This document shows, piece after piece, positions 12,532 through 24,869 of a stretch of 64,000 nt of DNA. Under the pieces are notes generated by a model, which saw only the letters and a program-made list of their open reading frames with translations, was not told the origin of the DNA and made no database searches. The stretch spans positions 48,383 to 112,382 of the forward strand of contig JASAMV010008659.1 of the NCBI GenBank assembly GCA_030248065.1, read 5' to 3'. The DNA comes from Rhynchonema sp. JSB1_4. Lineage: Eukaryota; Nematoda; Chromadorea; Monhysterida; Xyalidae. Both the position numbers and the translations under genes were made by a program. Numbering within the stretch: position 1 is the first letter of the stretch; the number at the start of each line of letters is the position of its first letter.

Positions 12532-14568
12532 TTTTTCAAACTTTTTCTGAAAAGTAGGGTGAAATGTGTCAGCGCAGTGGATATGGAAAAATTTTCGAAA
12601 ATAACCGTCAAAGGGGAAATGTTTGGCGGCTCAAATTTCGAAAACAACCCGACATGACACGATGCTTAACCACAAATGTATAGCAAGAACACCTAAAAGT
12701 AACACAAAATATATTTTAGAGAGCGGCTGAGCACAGCAAAGGGCGCGCTTGTTTGCAAAACGTCTGGCTTGCAAAGTACAGCTCAACAAGATGCAAGCCT
12801 CAGTCAGAAGCCGTGCGAGAAACAAGGGTGCCACTGGTTCTGGTTGGTGTAACAGCTGCGCGCTGTGTGTTATAAAGTTGAGTTGTATACGTTTATGGTT
12901 TCGTGGAAATCTGAGATTTACGATTTGTGGCCCAAAAATTGTGACCATCACAAGTCAGAAGCAAAATCATTGAAACAGTCAACTAAACAGTCGTTTAGTG
13001 ACAACATGCACTAAACGTACATATCTCATGGCAATGACATATTGGCCATGGCGCTGCATATGCGTGAAAATGAGCTTTTTTGGGGTGCACTTGTGGAAAT
13101 CCAAGGCATTACGGTGATGATGCTTTTTGTTGGCTCCCAATTGACAGACTGCTCCACAGCGATGTGTGGGCACCTCGAACTTCACTCTTGGTTGATGTCT
13201 GGATCTGTTTCCGATAGATTTTGTTGGGAAACTGGCACACCAAGAAAATAGGCGCCAAAAATTGTATTTGGCACGAAATATACCAATTGCATTTGTTTGA
13301 ACAAGTTCACAAAAAAAACAAAAGATTGGTGCAACATTCACAGCGTATCTGGAAGTTTGATCAATTAGCTGCTGAACGGAAAGCTGTCATTGGATTTACA
13401 CGTGACGTTTCATCTTTCCAATGTGCGCCAAAAAGTTAGGCCGATTGGTGTTGAGTGTGTAAACTGTTGCGTTTTTGTCATATTGGTCATCGTTCGGTAC
13501 TACTGACTGAACCTCAGGCATACGAGTTTTTATGCCAGTGACATAATTGCACATCAATCATCAGCAATTGTGTTGCGAGCAAGCACTTTTGGACGTTCTT
13601 GACATTAGTGTCCTCCCTCCGTTTTCATTTGTGCGCGACCAATGAACCCCAAAGACATAAGTAACATCTCTTTCCCAATTTTTGAATAAAAAGTATCTCT
13701 CGGACAGTTCAAATTTCATCTTTGTTCTTGACGCGTGTGTCAGCTAGCGCGTAGAGTAATCGGTAATGAAACCAACAAGACAAGAGCCATATTCCAGCAG
13801 CAAAGAAACCGAAATGGGGTTGGTCATGGTCGGTCAGACCGCATCAGCACACGTAAAGCTTCCAGTTCGTTTGCGGTTCCTGCAAATTGGGGCAGGTTTT
13901 TTCGGAAACAACATTGTCAAAATTGTGCACCCGGCAAAAAACTGTGTGATTTGGTTTACCACATAGAGTGCACATGCAAATTAAAGGTGGCCACATGGAG
14001 TGCACGTACAAATGAAAGGTTGTCATCAGTCCCCTGAGTATGAATATGTCATAATGTTTTGTGAGAGTGTCCTGACTATATAGGCTTCTATTCGGTCCGG
14101 TTCTGTTCAAAGTTCCTGCAACGTCGTTGTACAGAATACATGACGAAAGATCAGGACCACGTGTACCGAATTGGGCGCCTTGCTTCGAGGTGGGAGGGAC
14201 GCACAGAAAAACGAGATTAGCGCACAGGTTTGGGAGTCCCACCGTCAGTTTTTGTGTCATTATGCTTTTCGGCTGCATTCTCACGTTCGCTTCTAGTCCG
14301 ACGCGTGGACTGGAATTTTCGAAACGGCGCAGGGCAGAAGCGTTGAGTACTGAACAATTGGCCAAGAATTGATGACACCGATGAGGTCTGCGGCTCACAC
14401 CTCCACCCGTCAGTGAAAACAACCGGTCTCTCTCAGTCACTAACGCATACTGTATAATGATTTGAGTACATTATTACACTGCTTGGTGGCTCCATGTATA
14501 GCTCCGCTTGCCTGAACCTCACACCTGTGCGTTGCACAGGAGCCAGAGGTGTTCGCACCCAGCCACGA
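12532..14568. other. Gap without a supported gene
   Basis: Upstream of the sarcoglycan. Several 60-200 codon frames occur on both strands (for example 13.84-14.44 kb minus), but they overlap each other, lack splice support and show no recognisable domain. Confidence 0.5.
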
Positions 14569-14576
14569 GGCCTGGC

Positions 14577-15048
14577 CAGGGTTGGGCAAAAAACAACATC
14601 GTTCTTATTTAACGAAAGACGTTTATTAAAAAATGGGTCGTTCTTCGTTTTTTTAAATCCTGATTTTCCCTGATTTTTTCAATGAAAGTACCCTAATTTT
14701 CAAGGAAAATCAATTTTTTTGCCCACTATTCCTCAAAAATTTTCAACCAATTTTTACTTTGTCGAGATACGTCGATATACGGCGTTTGATTTTCATGGTC
14801 GACCCCATACCAAATTTGGTTAGATGATGTGGGCCAAATCGCAATGTTTGCAACTCGCTAGAAAAAAGGTTGAAACATGTTTATTTTGCCTTTAACACAG
14901 AGAACTACTCTGTTTAGCCGTTATTTCTTCCTAAAACGCATCTTTTCAAACTTTTTTGGAGCTGTTTTGGGCAGCTAGGCGTTTTTGAAAAGTTTCTTAA
15001 AAAACATTAAAAAAACGAACTATTAAAAAAGTTTTTTGCCCAACCCTG
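14577..15048. mobile_element. hAT-like MITE with intact ends and target duplication
   Basis: A 472-bp element with inverted ends CAGGGTTGGGCAAAAAAC and GTTTTTTGCCCAACCCTG. An exact 8-bp target duplication GGCCTGGC flanks it (14569-14576 and 15049-15056). The 8-bp duplication and CAG…CTG ends place it in the hAT superfamily. No transposase frame is present, so it must have moved in trans. Confidence 0.92.
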
Positions 15049-15318
15049 GGCCTGGCGCCTCACCCGTCTGTGAAAACAGGCCGAAACGGGCAACGCACTG
15101 CACACACATTCCTTATCGACTTTCATGCCCGGTTTTTGTCGACATCGCTTCGAAAATTCCACCCCTGATCCTGGCTGAATGCTTGGGTTTGGTCAGCAAG
15201 CAAGTGTCTAGCCGAAATTTCCGCAATAGATTTTAACTTGACATTGTGTTTGTCACCTTCGTAATGCAGTGAAACGAATTTATAGAGTTTATATTGATAT
15301 TTTCAGACCAATTTCAAA

Positions 15319-15573
15319 ATGTTCAAGTTCATCCGGACACTATGTTTGCTGTTTATTCTATCACACGGTCTTGCGTCAAGTCGCATCATTCTCACAGGTT
15401 TCATCACAATGAAACATCATCTGTCAAAAAAACTATTCGAATTTGAGCCGAACGCTTGGTTGGACAAGGACGAAAAAGAACAACGTCAACGAGCAGAACA
15501 GAAACGAGCGCTGGGATCGCGATTGAACACACAAAATCTGGACAAACTTTTTCTGCTGCGACTGCGATTTTGA
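15319..15573 (+). CDS. Possible small secreted protein
   Basis: An 84-codon frame with a strong hydrophobic N-terminus (MFKFIRTLCLLFILSHGLAS) that looks like a signal peptide. The rest is charged and partly helical (DEKEQRQRAEQKRA). A TTTTCAG acceptor lies just upstream of the ATG at about 15305, so it could be a first coding exon after a 5' UTR intron. No family is recognised, and no second exon was found. A chance frame is a real alternative. Confidence 0.35.
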   Translation: MFKFIRTLCLLFILSHGLASSRIILTGFITMKHHLSKKLFEFEPNAWLDKDEKEQRQRAEQKRALGSRLNTQNLDKLFLLRLRF

Positions 15574-16136
15574 AATTGTGATGAATATAATTATGTTTTG
15601 TTGGATGTGAATGAAAGTTGCGACATTGGATTGGGCCAGTTGTTTGTTTGTGTGTTCGGTACGTTTCTTACGTCATGTTGTCCAAACTGGGATTCCGGCG
15701 GATATCTAGTCTTAAAGTTTATTTGGCAAGAACAGTTTGGGCCTCTGCAGCGATGGTCACAGTTGATGTTTGTATCAAGATGAACGCTTTTAGAAAATGC
15801 AATGGAATCAGGAACACACAGAACTCTAGCTCCATTACCGGTAGCAAGCGCTGGCTCGAAACTAATCGCCCCCATGTAACCGAAGAACCGGTATGCTGTA
15901 TAGATTTTAGTAGACTAACCTTATAGATATTATTAGCCTTGGCACCTGCTAATGATCGCAAAACGCAAGCCGCGCCCCAGAACGAACCACCGCTTCGCAG
16001 CCCAGTCGGTTTTCAGCCGCAACAGCCATTCCCGTAACCTGCACCTCTGTCACCAGCGGATACGGGACGGGAGGGGGGGCACAGGGGCACTACGTTTTGG
16101 CCGAAATGGAAACTGAAGGGCTGTCACCATTTCGGA

Positions 16137-16216
16137 GAAAGACCCTTAAATCGCAAGATTTTCACTCTGACTCAGAGTGAAAATTTTGCGATTAAAGGGT
16201 CTTTCTCTGACACACT
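16137..16216. repeat. Near-perfect hairpin
   Basis: The arms GAGAAAGACCCTTAAATCGC… and its complement (…GCGATTAAAGGGTCTTTCTC) meet at CTCTGACTCAGAG with almost no loop. About 36 bp pair per arm. It sits in repeat-rich intergenic DNA next to CGCGCACTTCGCGC and may be the core of a fold-back element. Confidence 0.85.
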
Positions 16217-16374
16217 TCAAAGGTCCGAAAATCGCGCACTTCGCGCATCAGATGTGACCCTGACCCATATCTATACGGGCGTAAAGTACCGTTCTTTATT
16301 TTTCGTTAAAAAACGTTTTTTTCGGGTAAAAACCGTTTTTTTCAAATACATTTCCAGTACTTAAAGCAGCCCCG

Positions 16375-16945
16375 CCGCTATTGTTTTTTGGTTTTCGACC
16401 TCGGTTTTTTCACTTATATCGTTTGTTGGCATCGAGATCAAGAACATTAGTTTTGACGAACTTCACCAAAAGGGCGATTACCCACCGAAATCGATCCACC
16501 AACATGGCCGCACGGGAACAAACTATCCCAATATTGACGCACTATGTGTGCATGGAAATCAGGATTTCCAAAGCAAAATTCAAATCACAGAGGTGTGGTA
16601 TAGGCGGCGCGTTACGGTAGGTTGACAAAACATTTGTTATTTACAAAAGAGCTAATGTTTTAATGAGCTAATGAGCTAACATTTCGGGCTACTGTAACCC
16701 GCCGCCTATTTCACGCCCCAGTGATTTTGAATTTCTCTTGTCATTCCTGATCATCATGTGCAAATGTGCGTCAATATCGGACAGTTTTCTTCCCGATGGA
16801 CCATCTTGGCGGATCGATTTCGGTGGGTAGTCGTCACTTTGGTGAAGTTCGTCAAAACTAATGTTCTTGATCTCAATGCCAACAAACGATATAAGTGAAA
16901 AAACCGAGGTCGAAAACCAAAAACAATAGCGGCGGGGCCGCTTTA
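16375..16945. repeat. Inverted repeat of about 130-bp arms
   Basis: 16375-16505 and about 16795-16940 are reverse complements. Shared blocks include TTTTTGGTTTTCGACCTCGG, CATTAGTTTTGACGAACTTC and CCCACCGAAATCGATCC. The spacer is about 290 bp. Both arms keep an open frame (…GIEIKNISFDELHQ… on the minus strand), so it may derive from a coding element. I recognise no protein family. Confidence 0.75.
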
Positions 16946-17751
16946 AGAAGTTCCGGTCAAAAAATGAAGTGTTTGGGCACAAAATATGAGCACACGACAC
17001 AAGTAGGGTTTCACAGAAAATTTTGGTCCGAATATAGCACCAAAATTTGATCCGAACTAAAAAACTCATCGGTTTTGTGTCACAATTTTTTGGGAAAAAT
17101 AAAATAAAAAACCGATAAAAACCCACCTTGAAAAATAAATGGAAAAGTATTCGGGCCTCGGAAACAAAACGTTTTTTTTTCGTCCGCCAGTATACCCATA
17201 TCATTAAAACTTGGCTCGTGCGTGCGAAGTGCCAAATTTTAGAGCGGCTCATACTTTGAACGATATTTTGGCTTAAAATTGTCTAATTATAAACACACAC
17301 GGGATAAAAACGATTTTTGAAAAACCAAATATGTACGACATAAAGATGACTTTAGGGATTTGCCCCCCCCCCCCCCTTGGCCAAAAGCTGGAGCCGCCAC
17401 TGATCTCTGAAAAGCGGCACTCCATAACCAGCATCATGCACCGGCACCTCCGGAACCGCGCAACGGTGACGACATCTGCATCGAACAGGCACGTAACGCG
17501 CAACGTGCATCGTTGTGGCACAGATTCAGTGAATCATTATGATGTCAAGATTTTTTTTAAATTGCCGCCGATGCTGGCATGTCTAATGGCGTAGAGTGCA
17601 CGCGCGTACAGGCCACGCAAAAACGCGTTCAGGGGAAAGGTTGCTGAAGACGGATGGTCCAGACGGCCAAAGCGCCAAAGATTGAAAACGCCATTAACTT
17701 GCAATGCACATAAAAACTGTCTGGTCACTTTTCGGTGGTGTACCGAGACCA

Positions 17752-17925
17752 ATCCGTGCCGGGAAGACTGATTATAAATAAAACTGATAAAGCTGATAAG
17801 CCTGATAAACCCGACTCCCTTGCGCTGGGGGGAAGACTGATTACAAATAACCCGGATAAAGCTGATAAACCTGATAAACCCGACTCAGCTGCGCTGGGGG
17901 GAAGACTGATTACATATACAGAAAA
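17752..17925. repeat. Tandem GGGAAGACTGATTA repeat
   Basis: Two and a half units of about 75 bp. Each has GGGGGGAAGACTGATTA-type sequence followed by AAT/AAA, then CTGATAAACCTGATAAACCC. Inverted pieces of the same unit (TAATCAGTCTTCCCCCC) occur at 18.28-18.42 kb. One more copy of GCCGGGAAGACTGATTATA lies at about 49.21 kb. Confidence 0.75.
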
Positions 17926-18943
17926 ATAAAACGGATAAACCCGAATCGGTTGTGGGACAGTTCGTTCGCAGTGATCTGGTCCGGATGCAACTGTTTTGGA
18001 ATTGGAACGACCGCACGTAATGTTTCACGTCAATGATTATTACCTCGCTGTTTTACAGGCCTGTGATGTTTCATGTGGCTCAGGCTGGACGGAGCCTAAG
18101 CCTAAGCTTTAGCCAAGTGAAACATCACAGACACTACAAACTCGAGATAGTCAATGACGTTAAACATTGGTGCCCAACTGCTATTTACTGCTGCATTCAA
18201 TTGGGACCAGCACGACCCCAACACCAGCTCGTGCTTCACGCCACACCGGCCATACGCACGTTCCGCGTAATTCAGTCAGCGTAATCAGTCTTCCCCCCAG
18301 CTGCCCAACCCAGGAAGGCTGATTATATGCATGCTACAGCATGCGTAATCAGCCTTCCTGAGATTGGGCCTTGGGAGGAAGGCTGATTATGGCTTCGTTT
18401 AATTTGTAATCAGTCTTCCCCCCAGAGCCTCTGCAGGGTGTGCTGATTACAATGGTATCCCTCCACATGGCACAAAAATTTGATTTACCAGTTTGAGAGG
18501 CAACCTTGTTCTTTCAGGCAAAATTGCTGATCTCGGCTTGAGACGTGGAATTTTACAGGAAATCAAATTTCAAATTTATTTTGCAATTTGCTTGCATTAT
18601 TTTATTGAAGGAAAACAAAAGGAAAAAACAATTTTTTTCCTTTTCTCAATGACCATTTTTTGCTATTTTTTTTCTTTCCATAATGAACAAAAAACAGCCA
18701 GTTTGAGATGAAAAAAGCTACCGTAAAAACCTAAATACAGCCCCCCCCCCCCGGAATAGAGCCCCCCCGTAATACAGCCCCCCCAAAAAGGGGTCAGTGA
18801 ATTAATAGAGCCCCCCCCCCCCGAAATAGAGCCCCCCCAAAGTAACATCCCCTATACTGTAGTGTATTAAGGCTTGATAGTGGTGTACAGGTACATTTAT
18901 GCACGTTTGTTGTTTGTTCAGAGCACATAATACGCCTCCTATC

Positions 18944-19412
18944 CAGTGTTGGAGGTACTCTGGAGGGGGGGGATACCTACTGTACCGCGCTCGGCGAGGG
19001 GGGGATACCTACTGTACCAGAGCCGATGGCCTGGGGGGGGTTATGTACCTAGGGGGGGGTTTGGGGGGGGTTGGGGGGGGGTTAGGTTTTGGGGTAAAAA
19101 TTTTTAATGTGTTTATTATGTGTGGAATCGTGTTAAAACGTAGTATTTGCGCGCGTAGCGCGCGAATTTGGGGTAATTTGAGGTAAAAACCACTGATTTA
19201 ACACTAATTTTGGTCATTTTGATCAAAAAATGGCACTTTTGAGGCAAAATCGGGGGGGATACCTACTGTACCGGGGTGAAAATCGGGGGGATACCTACTG
19301 TACCATGCCAAACATCGGGGGGATACCTACTGTACCAGGCGAGGGGGGGATACCTACTGCACTGGGGGGGGGTTCCCCCCCCCCCAAACCCCCCCCCCCA
19401 CCTCCAACACTG
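18944..19412. mobile_element. hAT-like MITE (CAGTGTTGGAGG), nested
   Basis: Ends CAGTGTTGGAGGT / ACCTCCAACACTG with an exact 8-bp duplication CTCCTATC (18936-18943 and 19413-19420). The interior is G-run rich with repeated 'GGGGGATACCTACTGTACC' and one CGCGCGTAGCGCGCG palindrome. It landed on the left junction of the element at 19420, so it is younger. Confidence 0.88.
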
Positions 19413-19419
19413 CTCCTAT

Positions 19420-19840
19420 CAGTGGTGTAGCTGGGGGGGGGGGCGGGGGGGGGGGGACCCCCCCCCCCCCCTAGGTACAGTAGGTAGGTTGCCGCCCCTC
19501 GCCTGGTACAGTAGGTAGGTTGCCGCCCCTCCCCTGGTACAGTAGGTAGGTTGCCGCCCCACCTAACTTTTCACCCAAAACATTCATTTTTGGCTTAAAA
19601 TTGCATAAAATTAGCATATTTGTCTGCAAATAGGCGAAAAATCGCGCGCTGCGCGCGAAATTAGTGTTTTAGGCCACATTTTCTTCAGTATTTAGACACA
19701 AAAAATTTTGGTTTCCAGATGACCCCCCCCCCCAGTGGTACGACCCCCCCCCTAGCTCGGCTGGTACAGTAGGTAGGTTGCCGCCCCGCATTTTGGGTGG
19801 TACAGTAGGTTGCCGCCCCGCCTGGGTAGCTACACCACTG
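19420..19840. mobile_element. hAT-like MITE (CAGTGGTGTAGCT), nested
   Basis: Ends CAGTGGTGTAGCT / AGCTACACCACTG. Its right target copy is CCTCCTAT (19841-19848). The left copy is found intact at 18935-18942, on the far side of the younger element at 18944-19412. It carries 'GGTACAGTAGGTAGGTTGCC' units. Relatives lie at 43254-43554 and, in part, at 21.78 kb. Confidence 0.85.
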
Positions 19841-19867
19841 CCTCCTATTGACGAATAGACACGAATA

Positions 19868-20301
19868 CCGTATTGTCGGAAATAGAACCCCCCCATTAAT
19901 TGACCCCCCCCCCATTAATTGAACCCCCCTAAATGGCTCGAAATCAAAAATAGAACCCCCCATTAATTGACCCCCCCCATTAATAGAACCCCACCCCAAC
20001 CTTCACCGTACCTCCGTCCCACAGATTAGTGGTATGGTAGGGCTGTGTTGTTGTCTCAAACGTTGTTTAAGCTTGCGTACGCAACAGAATACAGCTTTTT
20101 AAAGCATAATTGCCGCTGTTAAAGTTTGAAAATACCGAAAACAAGCCATTTTTAGGCGCATTATTAACAATGATTTTTTTCGTCGGGGGGCCAAATGAAA
20201 AATATAACCCCCCAATAATTGACCCCCCCCATAAATTGAACCCCCCCAAAATGACCCCAGTGAAAAAATAGACCCCCCGGGTTCTATTTCCGACAATACG
20301 G
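19868..20301. mobile_element. TA-flanked MITE (CCGTATTGTCGG), nested
   Basis: Ends CCGTATTGTCGGAAATAGAA / complement, with TA on both sides (19866-19867, 20302-20303). The sequence joins correctly when it is removed: the host relative at about 42.5 kb reads straight through this point. A diverged partial copy occupies 21.06-21.36 kb. Confidence 0.85.
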
Positions 20302-20636
20302 TAAATGCGGTTGCAAGCGAAAAAACATCCTTTCAAACCCGTTTTTAGTGGTTTTTGGGGGTATTTCTGGGAACAATTTTTCAGGTTCGGGTCAGTGAAT
20401 TAATAGAGGCCCCCCCGGAATAGAGCCCCCCCAAAATGGGGTCAGTGAGTTAATAGAGCCCCCCCTTCTATTTAGGTTTTTACGGTATTTTTGTCTGTAA
20501 AACATAATTTAGGGTTTTGTCGTAACTACAACCCCCCATTAATTGACCCCCCCATTAATTGAACCCCCCCTAAATGGCTCGAAATCAAAAATAGAACCCC
20601 CCCCCATTAATTGACCCCCCCCCCCATTAATAGAAC

Positions 20637-21056
20637 TATACTTGCGGGCCGGAAAAAAAACCGTTTTTTTTCGGAAAAAACTGAAAAAAACGTTTTTTTC
20701 TGAGGCCCGGAAAAATACGTTTTTATTTGTCCGGAAATTTTTCCAAGTGGCAACTTTTGAAAAAAAAACGGTTTTTTTTCCAAAAATTTTCGAGATATTT
20801 TCAAAGGTTGCGAAAGTATGTTGTCAAAACCAATGTAAATCGGTGCTAAACAGTTCAAAATGAGCACTTTTTAATCAGCAAGTGCATTTTTAGCCTGTTT
20901 CAGGCCATTTCCCGATAAAATTTTCTCCAAAATAGGCGTTTTTGGACCATGGGTATCCTTAAGTACTGGAAAAATATTTGGAAAAAAAACGGTTTTTTTT
21001 CCGGAAAAAAACGGTTTTTTTCCAAAAATATATTTTGCGGAAAAATACGCAAGTAT
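20637..21056. mobile_element. hAT-like MITE (TATACTTGCGG), nested
   Basis: Inverted ends TATACTTGCGG / CGCAAGTAT and an exact 8-bp duplication AATAGAAC (20629-20636 and 21057-21064). The interior is runs of A and T around GG/CC dinucleotides. It interrupts a copy of the CCGTATTGTCGG element that continues to about 21.36 kb. Confidence 0.82.
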
Positions 21057-21545
21057 AATAGAACCCCACCCCCAACCTTCACCGTACCACTGATTAGTGG
21101 TATGGTAAGGCTGTGTTGTTGTGTCAAACGTTGTTTAAGCTTGCGTTTTCAGCAGAATACGGCTTTTTAAGCATATTTAACGCTGTTAAAGGCAGAAAGT
21201 ACCCTAAACAGGCCATTTTTAGGGGCATTATTAACAATGATTTTTTTCGTCGGGGGGCCAAATGAAAAATATAACCCCCCCAATAATTTACCCCACCCCT
21301 GACCCCCCCAAAATGACCCCAGTGATAAAATAGACCCCCCGGGTTCTATTTCCGAAAATACGGTATTTGCATGACACACGGTTAGACGGTTAGACCTTGT
21401 TTTTCGTCGTCGCACAGCCCGGCGAGAATTTTTTGGGTCAGATATTTACCCGATTTTGTCATAATTTTTGCAATTTTTCTGAACCTATTTTCTGGTGAAA
21501 AAATGGAATGGTTGCTTTTGGGATCATGTCGAAGAAGTGTTATTA

Positions 21546-21790
21546 TCAGAAGTCGCAATCGGGCCGGGTTTGGCCGGCCCGGCCCGAGCCCCCAAATCTC
21601 CGGCCCGGCCCGGCCCGACCCGTACCCCCAAATCTCCGGCCCGGCCCGAACCCCCAAATCTCCGGCCCGGCCCGAATTTTTGGCTCAGATTTTAACCCAA
21701 TTTTTGCGATTTTTGAATCTATTTTTTTGGTTGAAAATTCATTGTTTTCCATGAAAAAGTCGCCAGATAGACAATACCAATGGTGTGGCT
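21546..21790. repeat. GGCCCGG-repeat element, copy 1
   Basis: CAGAAGTCGCAATCGGGCC, then GGCCCGGCCCGA units separated by CCCCAAATCTCC, ending in a block (TTTGGTTGAAAATTCATTG) that is inverted at 43.56-43.62 kb. It belongs with the GC-rich elements of 41.3-43.8 kb. Confidence 0.7.
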
Positions 21791-22144
21791 GGGGGTTTTT
21801 CTTTCTCTATTAGGTTTATTTTGGCTTGGGCTTAGTTTCAGGCTTAGGCTAAGGCTCCACCCAGGAGGACCTGTCCAAGAATGAAAAATTCCGAAAAAAG
21901 TTCAGCTTTAGACTTGTTGGTCACGGTGGGGTTCGAACCTGCCCTGCAACGTGGATGCTGTTTTGAAAGATTTCTGTCAGCGCTTCTTTTCCTAACGTCA
22001 AGATACAGACTGGTACACCTGCGACTAACTCAACTAACCTGCGGTTGGCAGTCTCTGGTCTTTCGGCTTGAATGGCGGATCGCAGCACAGGCCTCCTGTT
22101 CAAAAAGGAATTGTGATTCGCATAATGTTACTTTGAAAGCCGAA

Positions 22145-22612
22145 TTAAAAAATACCCATCAGCCACAGTAGCATAATCGCCAGATTTATGCACACAAACG
22201 CCAGCATCATCGAGTAGAAAGCCGTCTGGTCGTAAAAGGGTGGTTTCTGAAAAACTGTGTCTGGTTTTTAGTTGAGACCAAATTAATAAAGGAATATATG
22301 TATTTATGCTGACCACGTCAAAGTCAAAATCGGTGAGATGCTGAGGTCCATGTCCATCCGTCAAAATGAAAGTCACTCTTCGCTCTTTGTCGTTGTCAAA
22401 TTTGTGCATGCCCGACCACGGATGGTAATCGTCAATTCTTTTCGCCTCTGAAATTTTGTTCTATTTGTAAATTTAGCCTTGTTTTAAGCCTAATTACGCC
22501 TGAGATGCCCAAAGTTCAAACCAGATTCTTCGCCACTGTTGCTGCTCAAACACACGCACGCCAACAGCAGCAGTGCTTGAACCATCAAAGGTCGTTTCGG
22601 TGGTGCAAACAT
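22145..22612 (-). CDS. Small type I membrane protein (3 exons), unrecognised
   Basis: Exons 22612-22498, 22447-22314 and 22246-22145 join with agreeing phases into 117 codons (116 aa). The N-terminus is a signal peptide (MVQALLLLACVCLSS core). The middle exon encodes an acidic/His-containing ectodomain (DDYHPWSGMHKF, DGHGPQHLTDFDF). The last exon encodes a C-terminal membrane helix (MMLAFVCINLAIMLLWLMGI) right before the stop, so almost nothing is cytosolic. The donor after exon 1 (GTAATT) is weak. Its upstream end is within 160 bp of the mariner-like element at 22771. I do not recognise the family. Confidence 0.55.
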
Positions 22613-22770
22613 GATGAGGTTTGGACTGGTGAAGCGCTCAGTCGAAATCTGTTCCAATTCAGAGATGAACCTTAGAAAAATGAATTGAAAATTGCCGGAG
22701 CATCTGAATCTGCCCACATATTGTTGCAAGAAGGTGTGACGTGGTTGTGTGCGCGTAGTATGGGCACTTA

Positions 22771-23617
22771 CAGGGTGTCTCAAAAGTACCGTATCCTATA
22801 CTCACTGCTCTTCATGTCTAACTGGTCGGATTTTATTGGTTAAAGGGGCAATCGGATCAGCCGGCGGTTCTGCGTCGGTAAGGTGAACCAAAAGCAATCA
22901 GGCAATGGGTTGCCTGGTGTTTCAAAGCGGTTTTCTAAGGCATGTTCGCGCTATCGTGCTTTCTGTCAGGCGCAAAGGGGAAAACTAAAACAGGGCGGAG
23001 AACAGATTCACAGCGGCGAGGATTGATGCAGATCGCTTCTGTCAACAATTTAGAAGAAAACAGCCTCGCTGTCTCAATAATTCTCGGATCACCAGCACAG
23101 CTATTCTCGCCAATGACGTGTGCAATATTCATCAGCACCGCCGCCCACGCACCTCGTCCACACAGGCCACGCTGGAAACTCTGCTTAAACCATGAACTTT
23201 GTCAGTTTGAGGTTAGAATCAGGGACGTGCTGGCCGGGTTTGATGATCCGGTGCTGGGACGAATGCATCAGGAAATTTCAGTGTTTGCTGATAGATTGCT
23301 GCTATACTGACAGAATTTTGGTAACCTTTATTTGGAAATTTCCATTTCTGTCAACATGCACTCAATAAAAAATGTGACCTCATTGTTTTGTCTTCTGTGA
23401 AGAGAACTGACTTGTTTGCAAAATTACAATCCAGAACAACACAAACCAGTTGAAATCACGATGAACAACCCGGTGCCTGATTGTTTTTAGTTCACCTCAC
23501 TGGCGTAGAATCGCCGGCCGATCCGATTTCTCTTTTAATCAATAAAACCCGATCACTCTATCGTTAGTCATGCATGACATGAAAATCAATCAATAGGACG
23601 CCACTTTTGAGACACCC
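22771..23617. mobile_element. Mariner-like non-autonomous element, long inverted ends
   Basis: Ends CAGGGTGTCTCAAAAGT / ACTTTTGAGACACCC between TA dinucleotides (22769-22770, 23618-23619). Similarity between the ends continues inward for about 130 bp (CGGATCGGCCGGCG, GAGGTGAACT, AACAATCAGGCA blocks). A short frame (…WKLCLNHELCQFEVRIRDVL…) inside is too small for a transposase and is not recognised. Confidence 0.78.
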
Positions 23618-23706
23618 TATTTGTGACTGAATGCACGTCTCAGAGTGTAAGCATATCGGTCCACGTTCAACCGCTTCCTCGTGCCGTGCCTAATCCAGGT
23701 GCCAAA

Positions 23707-24869
<1,163 letters not shown>

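Larger units (their letters stand above)
18721..20485. mobile_element. Composite TA-flanked element, host of nested insertions (copy 1)
   Basis: The outer ends are CCGTAAAAACCTAAATA and its complement, each flanked by TA (18719-18720 and 20486-20487). The subterminal sequence is C-rich with 'AATAGAGCCCCCCC' units. A relative with the same ends spans 41450-43169. Three other elements sit inside (18944-19412, 19420-19840, 19868-20301). No transposase is visible. Confidence 0.8.

Noticed and set aside
13844..14440. 198-codon minus-strand frame
   Set aside because: Contains an internal repeated segment (FHLYVHSMWPP / LICMCTLCG) that fits a local repeat; no family match or splice signals.
16689..17252. 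187-codon minus-strand frame
   Set aside because: About a third lies in an inverted-repeat arm and the rest is low-complexity aromatic sequence without a recognisable domain.
17735..18450. CRISPR-like array from the repeated GGGAAGACTGATTA unit
   Set aside because: Animal DNA, repeat units contiguous, no spacers of constant length, no cas genes.
18663..20867. Gly-rich and Pro-rich frames in the G/C-run region
   Set aside because: They cross element boundaries and homopolymer runs and have no splice or domain support.
21905..22060. Possible tRNA on the minus strand (exact GGTTCGAACCC B box)
   Set aside because: No acceptor-stem partner and no well-placed A box; at most an old tRNA-derived repeat.
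22942..23310. 122-codon frame inside the mariner-like element as a transposase
   Set aside because: Too short, with no DD(E/D) catalytic region; the element is non-autonomous.
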